Positions 1 to 6,654 of a stretch of DNA of 9,807 nucleotides are shown in pieces. The translations under genes and the position numbers were made by a program. The notes under the pieces were generated by a model. That model saw nothing but the letters and a program-made list of their open reading frames with translations, searched no databases and was not told where the DNA came from. Location: assembly GCA_934394545.1 (NCBI GenBank), contig CAKRRG010000087.1, positions 1 through 9,807 on the forward strand. The letters are read 5' to 3'. The first letter of the stretch is position 1; each line of letters starts with the position of its first letter. Source of the DNA: an uncultured Blautia sp. (GTDB lineage Bacteria; Bacillota; Clostridia; Lachnospirales; Lachnospiraceae).

Positions 1-993
1 AAAGAGATTCAGCTGTTTGGTGCACGTGCAAACCTTGCAAAGACTTTGCTCTATGCGTTCAACGGTGGTTTTGATGAAAAACACAGAATCCAGTGCGGAC
101 CTGCTATGCAGCGTATTACTTCTGAATATGCAGACTATGACGAGGTAATCGAGAAATTCGACTGGTGGATGGACTGGCTGGCAGACATCTATGTAAACGT
201 GCTGAATCTGATCCATTACATGCATGATAAATATTATTATGAGGCTGCGGAGATGGCTTTGATCAACAATGATTGCGATCGCTCCTTTGCAACTGGAATT
301 GCCGGATTTTCACATGTTGTTGATTCACTTAGCGCAATTAAATATGCGAAAGTAAAGATCATCCGTGACGAAGATGGCATTACAAAGGATTTTGAGATTG
401 AGGGTGACTTCCCACGTTATGGTAATGATGATTCTCGTGCAGATGAGATCGCAACCTGGCTGCTGCGTACCTTCTTTGACAAGATCCGCCGCCGTCATAC
501 CTACCGCGATTCCAAGCCAAGTACTTCTATTCTGACAATTACTTCTAACGTAGTTTATGGTGAAGCTACCGGTGCCACACCGGACGGCCGTAAGGCATAC
601 ACCTCCTTTGCCCCAGGCGCTTCCCCATCCTACGGTGCAGAGCAGAATGGACTTCTGGCTTCCCTGAACTCTGTTGCCAAGATTCCGTATCACTGGGCTC
701 TGGATGGAATTTCCAACACTCAGACCATCAATCCGGATGCACTTGGACATGAGAATGAGGAGCGCAAGAACAATCTGGTTCAGATTCTGGATGGATATTT
801 TACGCAGGATGCACATCACCTGAATGTAAACGTATTCGGTACCGAGAAGCTGATCGACGCAATGGAACATCCGGAAAAAGAGGAGTATCAGAACTTTACC
901 ATTCGTGTTTCCGGTTACGCTGTGAAGTTTATTTCCTTAACAAAGAAACAGCAGCTTGATGTGATTGCGCGTACCTGTCATAAGACTTTATAA
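1..993 (+). CDS. pflB: Formate C-acetyltransferase (pyruvate formate-lyase), C-terminal part; 5' end outside window
   Basis: Glycyl radical enzyme that converts pyruvate and CoA to acetyl-CoA and formate in anaerobic fermentation, in the cytoplasm. The frame is open from base 1 and reads [20 protein letters not shown], so the gene is cut by the window edge and the first TTG/ATG codons seen are internal. About 330 codons remain. Recognisable PFL blocks are [67 protein letters not shown] and HLNVNVFG. The glycyl radical loop RVSGYAV lies near the C-terminus, with the radical Gly codon at 913-915. The PFL-specific Cys-Cys pair would be upstream of the window. The match to E. coli PflB, recalled from memory, is strong along the whole fragment. 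No activase gene (pflA) follows directly, although pflA is often next to pflB. No terminator separates it from the following reading frame. Confidence 0.96.
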   Translation, partial: KEIQLFGARANLAKTLLYAFNGGFDEKHRIQCGPAMQRITSEYADYDEVIEKFDWWMDWLADIYVNVLNLIHYMHDKYYYEAAEMALINNDCDRSFATGIAGFSHVVDSLSAIKYAKVKIIRDEDGITKDFEIEGDFPRYGNDDSRADEIATWLLRTFFDKIRRRHTYRDSKPSTSILTITSNVVYGEATGATPDGRKAYTSFAPGASPSYGAEQNGLLASLNSVAKIPYHWALDGISNTQTINPDALGHENEERKNNLVQILDGYFTQDAHHLNVNVFGTEKLIDAMEHPEKEEYQNFTIRVSGYAVKFISLTKKQQLDVIARTCHKTL

Positions 994-1001
994 ATAATAT
1001 T

Positions 1002-1532
1002 ATGGGACCACAGGAAATGCTGGACAGAGCAGAAGTGAAAAACAAATGGCAGCTTACGCCGTTGAAAAACTTCAAATCGCCTCGTCTGACAGAACGTATG
1101 TGGCGTACAGCTCTGGTAGTATTGGTTACATCTATTATTTATAAATATCCTTTGGAAGGACGAAATCCCTGTTTTGCACTGGGTGCAGATTCTGCTATTC
1201 AGCCCGGAATTGTTATCTATTTCGTTGTTATGTTTACGGTCGGGAAGGAACGGGTTTTTCTATACACAATTGCACGTATTCTGGACACAGGCTTTGGCGT
1301 ACTCCTAACGCTTTTGCTGTATGTGTTACATCCATCTAAACATGACAAAGCTAATGGTGTTTCGCCACGTACATTCTGGGCTGAAATAAAAAATGGATTT
1401 CACTCTTACAGAAGTAAGAACCGTACTATGAGGGAAAAAGAGCGTGAAAACTTTGGTACGGATGATGATAAAAATTTCTCCACTATCGTTTCAAAGATAA
1501 AAAAGATAACACCTTTTTTGATAAAATGGTAA
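1002..1532 (+). pseudogene. FUSC / aromatic-acid-exporter-like membrane protein with apparent internal deletion
   Basis: A 176-codon open frame starting 8 bases after pflB. Residues 28-58 (RLTERMWRTALVVLVTSIIY, then PLEGRNPCF) look like the first membrane helix of the FUSC/ArAE_1 type, and residues 62-109 (ADSAIQPG, IVIYFVVMFTVG, ERVFLYTIARILDTGFGVLL) look like the last helices of the same N-terminal bundle. In relatives I remember, CFA is followed by a Gly-rich stretch of roughly 50-60 residues with two or more helices before the GA...AIQPG block. Here the two are joined directly near base 1178, in frame. Residues 110-176 are charged and not recognised. ATG 1002 has no ribosome binding site; ATG 1017 has only an AGGAA touching it, and ATG 1098 (MWRT) is another possible start. 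It is probably a decayed remnant, though a short functional protein cannot be excluded. Family call fairly sure, deletion inferred. Confidence 0.55.
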
Positions 1533-1546
1533 GATGAAAATAAAAG

Positions 1547-1592
1547 GTGGCTCGCAGACCTACATATACATGGTTTGCGAGTCGCTTTTTTT
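1547..1592 (+). terminator. Rho-independent terminator, probably bidirectional, between convergent units
   Basis: Bases 1547-1560 (GTGGCTCGCAGACC) pair with 1572-1585 (GGTTTGCGAGTCGC) over 14 base pairs, three of them G-U wobbles, around an 11-base loop. Seven T follow at 1586-1592. On the minus strand the same stem is followed by CTTTTATTTTC (from 1536-1546), so it can also end the activase-regulator operon, whose last stop codon is 48 bases away. Confidence 0.88.
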
Positions 1593-1632
1593 GTAAGGTG
1601 TGAGATTAGTACCACAAATTCACTTAATTTGA

Positions 1633-2376
1633 TTAGAAGAATACACAGATATTCTCACATTCTAATTCAGCTTTTACAGCATTCGGAATCTGTTCATCTG
1701 TAATAACTGTTTTTATTTTATCATTAATATTTAATGGAACAATCCCCCGTTTTGAAAATTTATCACTCTCAGTCAGTACAACAACCTGTTCCACCTGCTC
1801 TGACATATCACGAACAGCCTGTGCTCTCATCTGATCACGATTGGTAAAACCGATAGCAGAAGTATAGCCGTCAGTACCAATAAAGAATAAATCAACAAAA
1901 AAATTCTTTGCACATTGACGGATCATGGGACCAACCATAACCTGTGCATCCTGTTGATAAATCCCCCCAAGAAGAATGATCTGAAAGTTTGATTTGCCAC
2001 GGATATAATCAGCAATAAACGCACTGTTCGTAATGATGGTCAGTTCTTTTTTTTGATTTACTAAAGCATCTGCTAACAGAGCACAGCAGCTGCCGCTTTC
2101 AATCATAATCGTATCCCCGTCAGATACCAATTCCGCTGCCTTCTGGGCGATTTTTCTCTTTTCTTCGTAATGATAGGCAATTCTGCCATTAATATCATCC
2201 TGGCTGCATAACAGTGCAAATCCATGTTCTCGTTTTATAATTCCCCGATGTTCTAATTCATCTAAATCCTTCCGAATTGTAACCTGAGAAACACCAAGCT
2301 TTTCCGAAAGCACGGAAACTTCTATTTTATTTTCCTGTATCAGTAATTCTAAGATTCTATTTGAACGATTTTTCAT
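1633..2376 (-). CDS. DeoR/GlpR-family transcriptional regulator of the adjacent anhydro-sugar-type operon
   Basis: A 247-aa DNA-binding repressor-type protein of usual length for the family. Residues 5-52 form the winged helix-turn-helix, with the family signature SVLSEKLGVSQVTIRKDLDE (21-40) and the wing RGIIKREHG. Residues from about 70 form the DeoRC sugar-phosphate sensor domain, with GDTIMIESG (87-95), TIITNS, LLGG, FFIGTDG and TESDKFSKRG. The effector loop usually reads D-x-G-[ST]-T-T; here it reads ESGSCC (93-98), which may reflect a special ligand. The start is set by AAAGGAG at 2387-2393, 10 bases upstream. The gene lies 36 bases downstream of the activase gene on the same strand with no terminator between, so it is co-transcribed and probably autoregulated through the sites in 3327-3500. 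By family knowledge the ligand is a phosphorylated sugar, here plausibly an anhydrohexitol-6-phosphate or 1-deoxyfructose-6-phosphate. Confidence 0.9.
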   Translation of the reverse strand: MKNRSNRILELLIQENKIEVSVLSEKLGVSQVTIRKDLDELEHRGIIKREHGFALLCSQDDINGRIAYHYEEKRKIAQKAAELVSDGDTIMIESGSCCALLADALVNQKKELTIITNSAFIADYIRGKSNFQIILLGGIYQQDAQVMVGPMIRQCAKNFFVDLFFIGTDGYTSAIGFTNRDQMRAQAVRDMSEQVEQVVVLTESDKFSKRGIVPLNINDKIKTVITDEQIPNAVKAELECENICVFF

Positions 2377-2412
2377 AAGCAGGAAGCTCCTTTGACTATT
2401 TATTATTTTTAT

Positions 2413-3327
2413 TTAGAAAAAAGCGTCAATATCCATATTCCGAAAAATCTGCAGATATTCCTGTAAATCTTCTCTATGCAAAGATGGAACGTTTTCATAT
2501 TTATAAGAATAGTTCAAGAGATGATACTTGTTTTCTCCAAACTGATGAAAAGGAAGAAGCTGACATCTTGCAGCACCGGCCAAATGCAATGTCTGCGCCA
2601 GTTTTATGGCATCTTCAGAGGAATTGTTAAATCCTGGAATGACTGGTATACGTGGGAGGACTTCCTTTCCTACATCAATCGCATACTTCAGGTTGGCAAG
2701 CGGAAGTTCATTTGAAACACCAGTGCCTGATAGATGTATCTTCTCACTCCAATGTTTTACATCGAATAGGATATAATCTACATGTTCCATTACTTTTCGA
2801 AAAAGCTCCGGCTTTGCAAAACCTGTGGTTTCACAGCATGTATGGAGATCCTGTTGTTTGGCAGCCAGAAGCAGTTCTGTGGCAAAATCAGGCTGGGATA
2901 GAATTTCGCCTCCGGATAAGGTGATTCCGCCACCGCTTTCTTCATAAAAAACCAGGTCCTGCATAACAATATCCATTACTTCTTTTACTGTTATTGAATA
3001 ACCATCTGTTTCCAATGCATTTTGAGGACAGTCAGAAACACATCTTTGACAATTGCTGCATTTATGCGGGTTAAAAAATAAATCATTTTCTTTCAGAGAA
3101 ACAGCAGCATTGGGACAGATATCCAGACAGTGGTGACAGTGGATGCACTTTTGGGAATTCCACAATATTTGTGGTTTGGCAAGCTGACTTTCCGGATTGG
3201 CACACCAGCTGCACCGGAGCGGACAGCCTTTAAAAAATACGACCGTCCGTATGCCGGGACCATCATTGACACTGAACTTTTGAATGTTAAAAACGATTCC
3301 AGATTTATTCTCATTTGCAGATTTCAT
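2413..3327 (-). CDS. Glycyl-radical enzyme activating enzyme (radical SAM), YbiY/PflC-like
   Basis: A 304-aa radical SAM protein that uses S-adenosylmethionine and a 4Fe-4S cluster to place the glycyl radical on its partner enzyme. After FSVNDGPGIRTVVFFKGC the radical SAM motif CPLRCSWC gives Cys35, Cys39 and Cys42. A ferredoxin-like insert follows with two CxxCxxCxxxC sets: Cys61/64/67/71 and Cys90/93/96/100. GGGITLSGGE (132-141) is the SAM-binding GGE region. The double-cluster insert is typical of activases for dehydratase-type GREs and is absent from the shorter PFL activase. ATG at 3327 is preceded by AGGAGGGG (complement of 3335-3342) at 7 bases. It is divergent from the 804-aa GRE gene, its evident partner, and shares its control region. 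It is less likely to serve the PFL at the window start. Confidence 0.94.
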   Translation of the reverse strand: MKSANENKSGIVFNIQKFSVNDGPGIRTVVFFKGCPLRCSWCANPESQLAKPQILWNSQKCIHCHHCLDICPNAAVSLKENDLFFNPHKCSNCQRCVSDCPQNALETDGYSITVKEVMDIVMQDLVFYEESGGGITLSGGEILSQPDFATELLLAAKQQDLHTCCETTGFAKPELFRKVMEHVDYILFDVKHWSEKIHLSGTGVSNELPLANLKYAIDVGKEVLPRIPVIPGFNNSSEDAIKLAQTLHLAGAARCQLLPFHQFGENKYHLLNYSYKYENVPSLHREDLQEYLQIFRNMDIDAFF

Positions 3328-3333
3328 ACGAAC
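3327..3333 (+). promoter_or_regulatory. Possible third operator half-site (TACGAAC) at the activase start codon
   Basis: The heptamer TACGAAC also occurs in the two better sites at 3394-3405 (other strand) and 3489-3500. This copy has no dyad partner and overlaps the start codon of the activase, so it could be chance. Weak call. Confidence 0.3.
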
Positions 3334-3358
3334 ACCCCTCCTACGACATCATAGTAAA

Positions 3359-3386
3359 AGTATATCATAATTTTCAAAATTATCAA
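3359..3386 (-). promoter_or_regulatory. Promoter for the activase-regulator operon
   Basis: Read on the minus strand, the -35 is TTGATA (plus positions 3381-3386) and the -10 is TATACT (plus positions 3359-3364), with a 16-base spacer. Transcription would begin near 3352, about 25 bases before the start codon. The palindrome at 3394-3405 ends 7 bases upstream of the -35. Confidence 0.65.
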
Positions 3387-3393
3387 CATAAAC

Positions 3394-3405
3394 TTACGTT
3401 CGTAA
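3394..3405. promoter_or_regulatory. Operator-like palindrome between the divergent promoters
   Basis: TTACGTTCGTAA is TTACG and CGTAA around a 2-base centre, a perfect dyad apart from that centre. It sits between the two divergent promoters. Read on the other strand (TTACGAACGTAA) it matches the element at 3489-3500 in 11 of 12 bases. The TTCG/CGAA core resembles sites of DeoR/GlpR-type repressors, so the regulator at 1633-2376 is the likely ligand (inference). Confidence 0.6.
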
Positions 3406-3433
3406 CTATTTATATTTTCGATAGAATTCATTG

Positions 3434-3462
3434 TTGACACTGAATGAAAACAGATGTAGAAT
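3434..3462 (+). promoter_or_regulatory. Promoter for the GRE-aldolase-kinase operon
   Basis: A perfect -35 TTGACA (3434-3439), a 17-base spacer and the -10 TAGAAT (3457-3462) give a near-consensus housekeeping sigma factor promoter. Transcription would start near 3469, leaving a leader of about 42 bases that contains the second operator-like site. Such a strong promoter fits control by repression. Confidence 0.82.
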
Positions 3463-3488
3463 AAACCTACAAACAAAATAATTATAGC

Positions 3489-3500
3489 TTACGAACGAAA
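3489..3500. promoter_or_regulatory. Second operator-like site in the GRE leader
   Basis: TTACGAACGAAA lies about 20 bases after the predicted transcription start and overlaps the ribosome binding region (AAAGGG, 3498-3503). It differs by one base from the reverse complement of the palindrome at 3394-3405. A bound repressor here would block early elongation. Function inferred. Confidence 0.52.
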
Positions 3501-3510
3501 GGGTGGTCGT

Positions 3511-5925
3511 ATGGAGAACGCATTACATTTTGGTGCACTGACAAGCAGAATGAAAGCATTTCGTGAAGAGGTGCTGGATGAGAAGCCATATATTGATGCA
3601 GAACGAGCAGTTCTGGCAACAGAAGCATATAAAGAGAATAAAAATCAACCAAGAGTCATGGTAAGAGCTTTAATGTTAAAAAAAATATTAGAGCAAATGA
3701 GTATTTATATTGAAGATAAAACTCTGATTGTTGGCAATCAGGCAACGAAAAACACCAATGCTCCAATTTTTCCGGAATATACTCTTGAATTTGTACTAAA
3801 TGAATTAGATCTGTTTGAGAAACGAGACGGTGATGTATTTTATATTACAGAGGAAACCAAACAGCAGATCCGGGAAATTGCCCCATTCTGGGATAATAAT
3901 AATCTCCGGGCAAGAGGTGAGGCACTTCTTCCGGAAGAAGTAAGTGTGTTTATGGAAACAGGTGTCTTTGGCATGGAGGGAAAGCTGAATGCCGGAGATG
4001 CTCATCTTGCTGTTAATTACAATAAGGTATTAACAGAAGGGCTGAAAGGATATGAAGAACGTGTCAAAGGCTTAAGAGCTGAGCTGGATCTGACGGATCC
4101 GGAATCCATCGATAAAAATATTTTTTATAAAGCGGTTTTGATTGTTATAGATGCGGTTCATACCTTTGCATTACGCTATAGTCAGTTTGCATCCGAACTG
4201 GCAGAAAAAGAGACAGATCCAAAGAGAAAAAATGAACTTATGGAAATCAGCAGAATCTGTGCAAAGGTTCCATATGAACCTGCAGCTTCCTTTAAAGAAG
4301 CAATTCAGGCAGTCTGGTTTATTCAATTGATCCTTCAGATTGAATCCAACGGCCATTCCTTAAGCTATGGACGCTTTGACCAGTATATGTATCCATATTA
4401 CAGGAATGACCTGGAAAAAGGAAGCATTACAAAAGAAGAAGCATTGGAACTTCTTACCTGTCTTTGGATCAAAACATTAACGATCAATAAGGTAAGATCC
4501 CAGGCCCACACCTTAAGTTCAGCAGGCTCTCCTATGTATCAGAATGTAACCATCGGAGGACAGACAACGGATAAAAAGGATGCAGTCAATCCTCTGAGCT
4601 TTTTGGTTCTGCAGTCTGTAGCACAGACAAGACTTACTCAGCCAAATCTTACTGTCCGTTACCATAAGAATCTGAACAAAGAATTTTTCGACGAATGTAT
4701 TGAAGTAATGAAACTTGGATTCGGTATGCCGGCATTAAATAATGATGAAATTATCATTCCTTCTTTTATAAACTGGGGAGTAAAAGAAGAAGACGCGTAT
4801 AACTACAGTGCTATCGGATGTGTCGAAACAGCAGTACCAGGAAAATGGGGATATCGCTGTACCGGAATGTCTTATATTAATTTCCCACGAGTATTGCTCT
4901 GTGCCATGAATAACGGAGTCGATCTGACCAGTGGAAAACAGTTCACAAAAGGTTATGGCTATTTTACAGAAATGGAAACCTATGAAGATCTACTTTCTGC
5001 ATGGGATAAAACAGTCAGGGAAATGACAAAATACAGCGTGATCGTAGAAAATGCTATCGACAAGGCTTCCGAAAGAGATGTACCTGATATTTTATGTTCT
5101 GCACTAACAGATGACTGCATCGGAAGAGGCAAAACAATTAAAGAAGGCGGTGCCGTTTATGACTTTATCTCCGGCCTGCAGGTTGGTATTGCCAATATGG
5201 CAGATTCACTGGCAGCAATAAAAAAACTGGTATATGAAGAAAAGAAAATTACAAAAGAACAGCTTTGGAATGCAATATTAGATGATTTCCAGTCTCCAGA
5301 AAACAAAAAGATTCAGAAACTCCTTATCAATGAAGCACCAAAATATGGAAATGATAATGATGAAGTAGATCAGTTGGTTGTAGAAGCATACGATTCCTAT
5401 CTGGATGAAATCAAAAAATATCCAAACACCAGATATCACAGAGGTCCAATTGGAGGAATCCGTTACGGTGGAACTTCCTCCATCAGTGCAAATGTAGGAC
5501 AGGGAATGGGAACCTGTGCCACTCCGGATGGAAGAAATGCATTCGAGCCACTGGCGGAAGGCTGCAGTCCGGCACATAATGCAGATAAAAACGGACCAAC
5601 CGCTGTATTTAAAAGCGTTTCCAAGCTCCGGACGGAGAAAATCACAGGAGGTGTTCTCCTCAATCAGAAGATGACACCGCAAATGCTGTCCACGGAAGAA
5701 AACAAGCAAAAGCTTGAAATGCTTATAAAGGCATTTTTCAATCGTCTGCATGGTTATCATGTACAGTATAACATTGTATCAAGAGAGACTTTGATTGACG
5801 CACAGAAGCATCCGGAAGACCATAAAGACCTTATTGTACGTGTTGCCGGATACAGCGCTTTCTTCCATGTACTATCCAAAAAAACACAGGACGATATCAT
5901 TGAAAGAACAGAACAAACCTTATAA
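3511..5925 (+). CDS. Glycyl radical enzyme of the C-O lyase/dehydratase class, probably YbiW/PflD-like anhydrohexitol-6-phosphate lyase
   Basis: An 804-aa cytoplasmic glycyl radical enzyme. The thiyl-radical site reads SAIGCVETAVPG (433-444), with Cys437 and Glu439, the C-x-E arrangement of dehydratase/lyase GREs; PFL would have Cys-Cys. The radical loop near the C-terminus is RVAGYSAFF, with Gly780. Other blocks are GHSLSYGRFDQYMYPYY, GGQTTDKKDAVNPLSFL, RYGGTSSISANVGQG and TPDGRNAF. ATG 3511 is supported by AAAGGG seven bases upstream and the promoter at 3434-3462. Automatic annotation would probably say 'formate C-acetyltransferase', which the active site does not support. The partner activase is divergent and an FSA-type aldolase follows after 36 bases, the set found around E. 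coli YbiW (of similar length) and PflD. As I recall, these two open 1,5-anhydroglucitol-6-phosphate or 1,5-anhydromannitol-6-phosphate to 1-deoxyfructose-6-phosphate. Class sure; substrate inferred mainly from context. Glycerol or propanediol dehydratase is the alternative. Confidence 0.9.
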   Translation: MENALHFGALTSRMKAFREEVLDEKPYIDAERAVLATEAYKENKNQPRVMVRALMLKKILEQMSIYIEDKTLIVGNQATKNTNAPIFPEYTLEFVLNELDLFEKRDGDVFYITEETKQQIREIAPFWDNNNLRARGEALLPEEVSVFMETGVFGMEGKLNAGDAHLAVNYNKVLTEGLKGYEERVKGLRAELDLTDPESIDKNIFYKAVLIVIDAVHTFALRYSQFASELAEKETDPKRKNELMEISRICAKVPYEPAASFKEAIQAVWFIQLILQIESNGHSLSYGRFDQYMYPYYRNDLEKGSITKEEALELLTCLWIKTLTINKVRSQAHTLSSAGSPMYQNVTIGGQTTDKKDAVNPLSFLVLQSVAQTRLTQPNLTVRYHKNLNKEFFDECIEVMKLGFGMPALNNDEIIIPSFINWGVKEEDAYNYSAIGCVETAVPGKWGYRCTGMSYINFPRVLLCAMNNGVDLTSGKQFTKGYGYFTEMETYEDLLSAWDKTVREMTKYSVIVENAIDKASERDVPDILCSALTDDCIGRGKTIKEGGAVYDFISGLQVGIANMADSLAAIKKLVYEEKKITKEQLWNAILDDFQSPENKKIQKLLINEAPKYGNDNDEVDQLVVEAYDSYLDEIKKYPNTRYHRGPIGGIRYGGTSSISANVGQGMGTCATPDGRNAFEPLAEGCSPAHNADKNGPTAVFKSVSKLRTEKITGGVLLNQKMTPQMLSTEENKQKLEMLIKAFFNRLHGYHVQYNIVSRETLIDAQKHPEDHKDLIVRVAGYSAFFHVLSKKTQDDIIERTEQTL

Positions 5926-5946
5926 AAATCATATTGAAAGATAAAC

Positions 5947-5952
5947 AGGAGG
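5947..5952 (+). promoter_or_regulatory. Ribosome binding site of the aldolase gene
   Basis: A perfect AGGAGG lies 9 bases before ATG 5962 and fixes that start. In the 36-base gap after the GRE stop no terminator is seen, so the two genes are one transcript. Confidence 0.85.
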
Positions 5953-5961
5953 AACACCGTT

Positions 5962-6639
5962 ATGAAGTTAATTATTGATGATGCACATATTGACCTGATC
6001 AAGAGAGTTTATGAATTTTATCCGGTAGACGGAGTGACAACAAATCCCTCTATCCTTGCCAAAAGTGGCAGAAATCCATATGAAGTCCTGAAAGAGATCC
6101 GTGAGTTCATTGGAAAAGAAGCGGAATTACACGTACAGGTTATTTCCCGCAATGCAGAGGGAATGACAGAAGAGGCAGAACGTATTGTAAAAGAGCTGGG
6201 GGAAAATACATATGTAAAGATTCCGTCTGTACCAGAAGGATTTAAAGCTATTAAAATATTAAAACAGAAAGGCATCAACATTACAGCAACTGCAATCTAT
6301 ACTCCAATGCAGGCCTTTCTCGCAGCCAAATGCGGTGCAGATTATGCAGCTCCATATATTAACAGAATTGACAATATGGGATATAACGGAATCCAGGTAG
6401 CCAAAAATATCCATGATATTTTTAAAAACAATGGCTTAAAAACAGAAGTGCTGGCAGCAAGCTTCAAAAACTCACAGCAGCTTTTAGAACTCTGTGAGTA
6501 TGGTATCGGTGCATCTACAGTAGCTCCTGATGTTATTGAAGGATTGGTAAAAAATCAGGCGATCACTAGTGCCATTGAAGATTTTATCCGTGACTTCGAA
6601 GGTCTGACAGGAGAAGGCAAAAATATGAGCAATTGTTAA
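5962..6639 (+). CDS. fsa: Fructose-6-phosphate aldolase (FSA/TalC-type), probable 1-deoxyfructose-6-phosphate aldolase
   Basis: A 225-aa class I aldolase of the small transaldolase family; E. coli FsaA has 220. Motifs in order: GVTTNPSIL (24-32), Asp6, the Schiff-base lysine Lys86 in YVKIPSVPEG, ATAIYTP with Thr110, APYINRID with Tyr132, and VLAASFK. Gln59 (VQVIS) and Tyr132 correspond to E. coli FSA Gln59 and Tyr131. True transaldolases carry Glu and Phe there, so the residues argue for aldolase activity. FSA cleaves fructose-6-phosphate to dihydroxyacetone and glyceraldehyde-3-phosphate, and is known to use hydroxyacetone as donor very well. That makes 1-deoxyfructose-6-phosphate, the proposed product of the upstream lyase, a natural substrate. 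It sits between the GRE and kinase genes, with short gaps of 36 and 15 bases. Databases often call such proteins 'transaldolase'. Confidence 0.93.
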   Translation: MKLIIDDAHIDLIKRVYEFYPVDGVTTNPSILAKSGRNPYEVLKEIREFIGKEAELHVQVISRNAEGMTEEAERIVKELGENTYVKIPSVPEGFKAIKILKQKGINITATAIYTPMQAFLAAKCGADYAAPYINRIDNMGYNGIQVAKNIHDIFKNNGLKTEVLAASFKNSQQLLELCEYGIGASTVAPDVIEGLVKNQAITSAIEDFIRDFEGLTGEGKNMSNC

Positions 6640-6654
6640 ACAAGGGGGATACCT

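Noticed and set aside
2413..3327. Pyruvate formate-lyase activase (pflA) serving the upstream pflB
   Set aside because: Two ferredoxin cluster motifs are inserted after the radical SAM motif, which PFL activase lacks, and the gene is divergent from the other GRE on the opposite strand from pflB.
5278..5760. 160-codon open frame on the minus strand inside the GRE gene
   Set aside because: It lies wholly within a well-supported gene, has low-complexity hydrophobic content and no family features; it is an antisense shadow. The same applies to 325-870, 6484-6804 and the other overlapping frames.
5962..6639. Transaldolase (TalB-type) as the product
   Set aside because: Gln59 and Tyr132 are the FSA-type residues, where transaldolases have Glu and Phe, and the context is an FSA-type operon.
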